Shown here: one piece after another, positions 5,131-6,545 of the stretch
Numbering within the stretch: the first letter of the stretch is position 1
How the letters are laid out: the number at the start of each line of letters is the position of its first letter
Assembly (NCBI GenBank): GCA_016793585.1
Contig: JAEUJR010000514.1
Coordinates: 1-6,545, forward strand
Origin: Archangium sp.
GTDB taxonomy: Bacteria; Myxococcota; Myxococcia; Myxococcales; Myxococcaceae
DNA length: 6,545 nt
Reading direction: 5' to 3'
Made by a program: the position numbers and the translations under genes
Notes under the pieces: generated by a model
The model's database searches: none
What the model was told of the DNA's origin: nothing
What the model saw: the letters and a program-made list of their open reading frames with translations, nothing else

Positions 5131-5708
5131 CACGGCTCCCACGGCAGCCGAACGCCGGCGCGGCGCAGCAGCTCGACCGCCTCTGCCAGCGGCAGCCCGA
5201 TGACGCTCGTGGCCGAACCGCGAATCTCGGAGATGAAGACGCCAGCGAGCGCCTGGCTGCCATAGCCGCCGGCTTTGTCGCGCCCTTCACCCGTCGACAC
5301 GTACCAGGCGATCTCGGCCTCAGAGAGCGGGCGGAAGACGACGTCGCTGGTCACGACGAGCGACTCCACGGAGGCGCCTGCCACCGCCACGCCCGTCATC
5401 ACCTGGTGCGTGCGCCCCGAGAGCCGGCGGAGCATCGCCGCACCTTCGCGCGCATCGGCGCCGGGTTTTCCGAGAATGACGTCATCGACGACGACCGACG
5501 TGTCGGCCGCCAGCACGATGGAGCCGGGCCGCTTCGAATGAACCGCCGAAGCCTTCTCACGCGCGAGGCGCTCGACGTACCGGGCCGGGCGTTCGCCTAC
5601 GTGAGCCGACTCGTCGAGATCGGCCGCCTGCACCTCGAACGACAGGCCCAGCTGGCCGAGCAGCTCGCGCCGTCGTGGCGAACCCGACGCGAGAATGAAC
5701 GACGTCAC
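5130..5708 (-). CDS. maf: Maf family nucleotide pyrophosphatase (YhdE-like)
   Basis: The 192-aa length is normal for Maf proteins, cytosolic nucleoside-triphosphate pyrophosphatases that hydrolyse dTTP/UTP and modified nucleotides to monophosphates; some members affect septum formation. Motifs run in family order: FILASGSPRRRELL (4-17) with the substrate-binding Ser/Arg cluster, LAADTSVVVDDVILGKP (66-82) with catalytic-site Asp69 and Lys81, LSGRTHQVMTGVAV (96-109), and GRDKAGGYGSQALAG (142-156) with Gln152, ending in SVIGLPLAEAVELL. The ADT rather than SDQ signature favours the YhdE (dTTP/UTP) type over the YceF (7-methyl-GTP) type. The start is GTG 5708, with GAGGG 9 nt upstream overlapping the end of the PPIase gene; the gap to that gene is only 5 bp. 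The TGA stop overlaps the yggS ATG by one base, which suggests coupled translation. Confidence 0.95.
   Translation of the reverse strand: MTSFILASGSPRRRELLGQLGLSFEVQAADLDESAHVGERPARYVERLAREKASAVHSKRPGSIVLAADTSVVVDDVILGKPGADAREGAAMLRRLSGRTHQVMTGVAVAGASVESLVVTSDVVFRPLSEAEIAWYVSTGEGRDKAGGYGSQALAGVFISEIRGSATSVIGLPLAEAVELLRRAGVRLPWEP
5136..5140 (-). promoter_or_regulatory. Shine-Dalgarno site fixing the yggS start
   Basis: GGGAG lies within the last maf codons, 5 nt before ATG 5130. It favours this ATG over the in-frame ATG 12 bases upstream, which has no comparable site. Confidence 0.6.
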
Positions 5709-5713
5709 CTGGT

Positions 5714-6545
5714 TCAGCCCTCGAGCACCTTGTCGATGGCCTTGTCGTTCGTGGTGACGGTGCCCTTGGCCTTCAGCGCCTTGAGGAACGCCTCCCGCAC
5801 CTCGAACTGCTTGCCCTTCACGGCCTCGAGCTGCAGCTGCTCCTTCTTGGCGACGAAGTCTTCGTCGGAGGGCAGCTTGCGCTCGTCGAGCGTGACGATG
5901 GCGAGCCCGCTGGTCGACGCGGCCGGGCCGTCGTCGATGGTGAGCACCTGGTCGACCACGCCGGGGGCCTTCAGGTCCATCAGGGCTTTGAACACCGTCG
6001 GGCCACCACCGAGCGTGGGCACCGAGTCGGCGCTCGCGTTGAACTCGCCCGTCTCCTTCACCTCGGGGCGCGTCTCGGTCTTGAAGTTGAAGTTCTTGTC
6101 TTCCTTCGCATCGGCCGGGAAGAGCTCGACCAGCGTCTTGCCCTTCTTCAGCTCGGCCAGCGTCTTCTCGGCGTCGGCCTTCGCGAGCTCCTTCGCCTTC
6201 TCCTTCGTGTACAGCTGCGCGGCGAGCTCGCCCTTCACGGCGTCGAGCGGCTTCGTCTCAGGGGCCTTCTTGTCTTCGACGATGCCGATGTGGAAGCCGA
6301 TGGGCGACTCGGTCACGTCGGTGACTTCACCGGTCTTCAGCGCGAAGAGCTTCGCGGCGAAGTCGCTGGGCAGCTGGCTGCGCTCGACGAAGCCGAGGTC
6401 GCCGCCCTTCGCCTTGGTCTCGGTGTCTTCCGAGAAGTTCGTCGCCATGTCGGCGAACGACTTCTTGTTGTCGACGATCTCCTTGCGCACGTTCTCGAGA
6501 CGCTTCTTCGCGTCGTCCTTCACGCTCTGCTCGGCGTCACGCGCC
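5714..6545 (-). CDS. Parvulin-type peptidyl-prolyl cis-trans isomerase, SurA/PpiD-like (N-terminus cut by window edge)
   Basis: The frame is open from the right edge to a TGA at 5714-5716, giving at least 276 C-terminal residues; a GTG at 6523 is internal, as the frame continues through it to the edge. The first part is the C-terminal two-thirds of a rotamase (parvulin) domain: SFADMATNFSED, then KGGDLGFVERSQLPSDFAAK, LKTGEVTDV and SPIGFHIGIVEDKK, where the FH pair is the conserved end of the fold. The usual N-terminal HILV segment lies off the window. A Lys/Glu-rich helical linker and a PpiD-like C-terminal region follow, ending in KALKAKGTVTTNDKAIDKVLEG-like helices. Proteins of this type assist folding of exported and outer-membrane proteins in the periplasm. 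Any signal or membrane anchor would be in the missing part. First visible gene of the unit with maf and yggS; its promoter lies beyond the window. Confidence 0.88.
   Translation of the reverse strand, partial: ARDAEQSVKDDAKKRLENVRKEIVDNKKSFADMATNFSEDTETKAKGGDLGFVERSQLPSDFAAKLFALKTGEVTDVTESPIGFHIGIVEDKKAPETKPLDAVKGELAAQLYTKEKAKELAKADAEKTLAELKKGKTLVELFPADAKEDKNFNFKTETRPEVKETGEFNASADSVPTLGGGPTVFKALMDLKAPGVVDQVLTIDDGPAASTSGLAIVTLDERKLPSDEDFVAKKEQLQLEAVKGKQFEVREAFLKALKAKGTVTTNDKAIDKVLEG
5718..5722 (-). promoter_or_regulatory. Shine-Dalgarno site for the maf GTG start
   Basis: GAGGG overlaps the last codons of the PPIase gene, 9 nt before GTG 5708. It supports the GTG start, which is also where family homology begins. 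Confidence 0.6.

Noticed and set aside
5131..5142. Alternative yggS start at ATG 5142
   Set aside because: It has no Shine-Dalgarno and adds four residues not expected in the family; ATG 5130 has GGGAG and a TGATG junction.

Overview
The window is high-GC, densely packed bacterial DNA with seven protein genes (five complete, one cut by each window edge). Codons favour G/C at third positions, several genes start at GTG behind clear Shine-Dalgarno sites, and many products are exported lipoproteins or envelope proteins. Together with the Ca-loop-rich esterase lipoprotein this suggests a myxobacterium-like member of Myxococcota. That assignment is inference; no rRNA or other taxonomic marker is present.

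Layout. (1) 1-1360, minus strand: a DUF3108-type exported protein (1360-509), then after 46 bp a small lipoprotein that runs off the left edge. (2) 1361-1598: a 238-bp divergent intergenic region that must hold the start signals of both flanking units; it contains nested short inverted repeats. (3) 1599-4453, plus strand: a compact three-gene unit of a 706-aa lipoprotein related to the esterase D family, a stand-alone cyclic-nucleotide-binding domain protein (GTGA start/stop overlap) and a 73-aa zinc-ribbon protein (15-bp gap). (4) 6545-4450, minus strand: a tightly packed housekeeping-type unit of a parvulin peptidyl-prolyl isomerase (partial), maf and yggS (5-bp gap, then a TGATG overlap). 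Units 3 and 4 converge, and their two TAG stop codons share the palindrome CTAG.

The main point of interest is the esterase-like lipoprotein. Its recognisable segments come in the order nucleophile elbow, acid, histidine, oxyanion-hole half, which is the usual alpha/beta-hydrolase esterase order cut just before the nucleophile strand and rejoined: an apparent circular permutation. Between the nucleophile and the putative acid lies an insertion of roughly 370 residues rich in cysteine and in Asp/Asn/Gly calcium-type loops.

How the genes may work together: units 1 and 3 encode three exported proteins plus two small cytosolic proteins, so a shared envelope role is possible but unproven. Unit 4 combines envelope protein folding (PPIase), nucleotide-pool sanitation or division control (Maf) and PLP homeostasis (YggS). 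No RNA genes, mobile elements, CRISPR arrays or long repeats were seen, and no gene-free stretch exceeds 300 bases.
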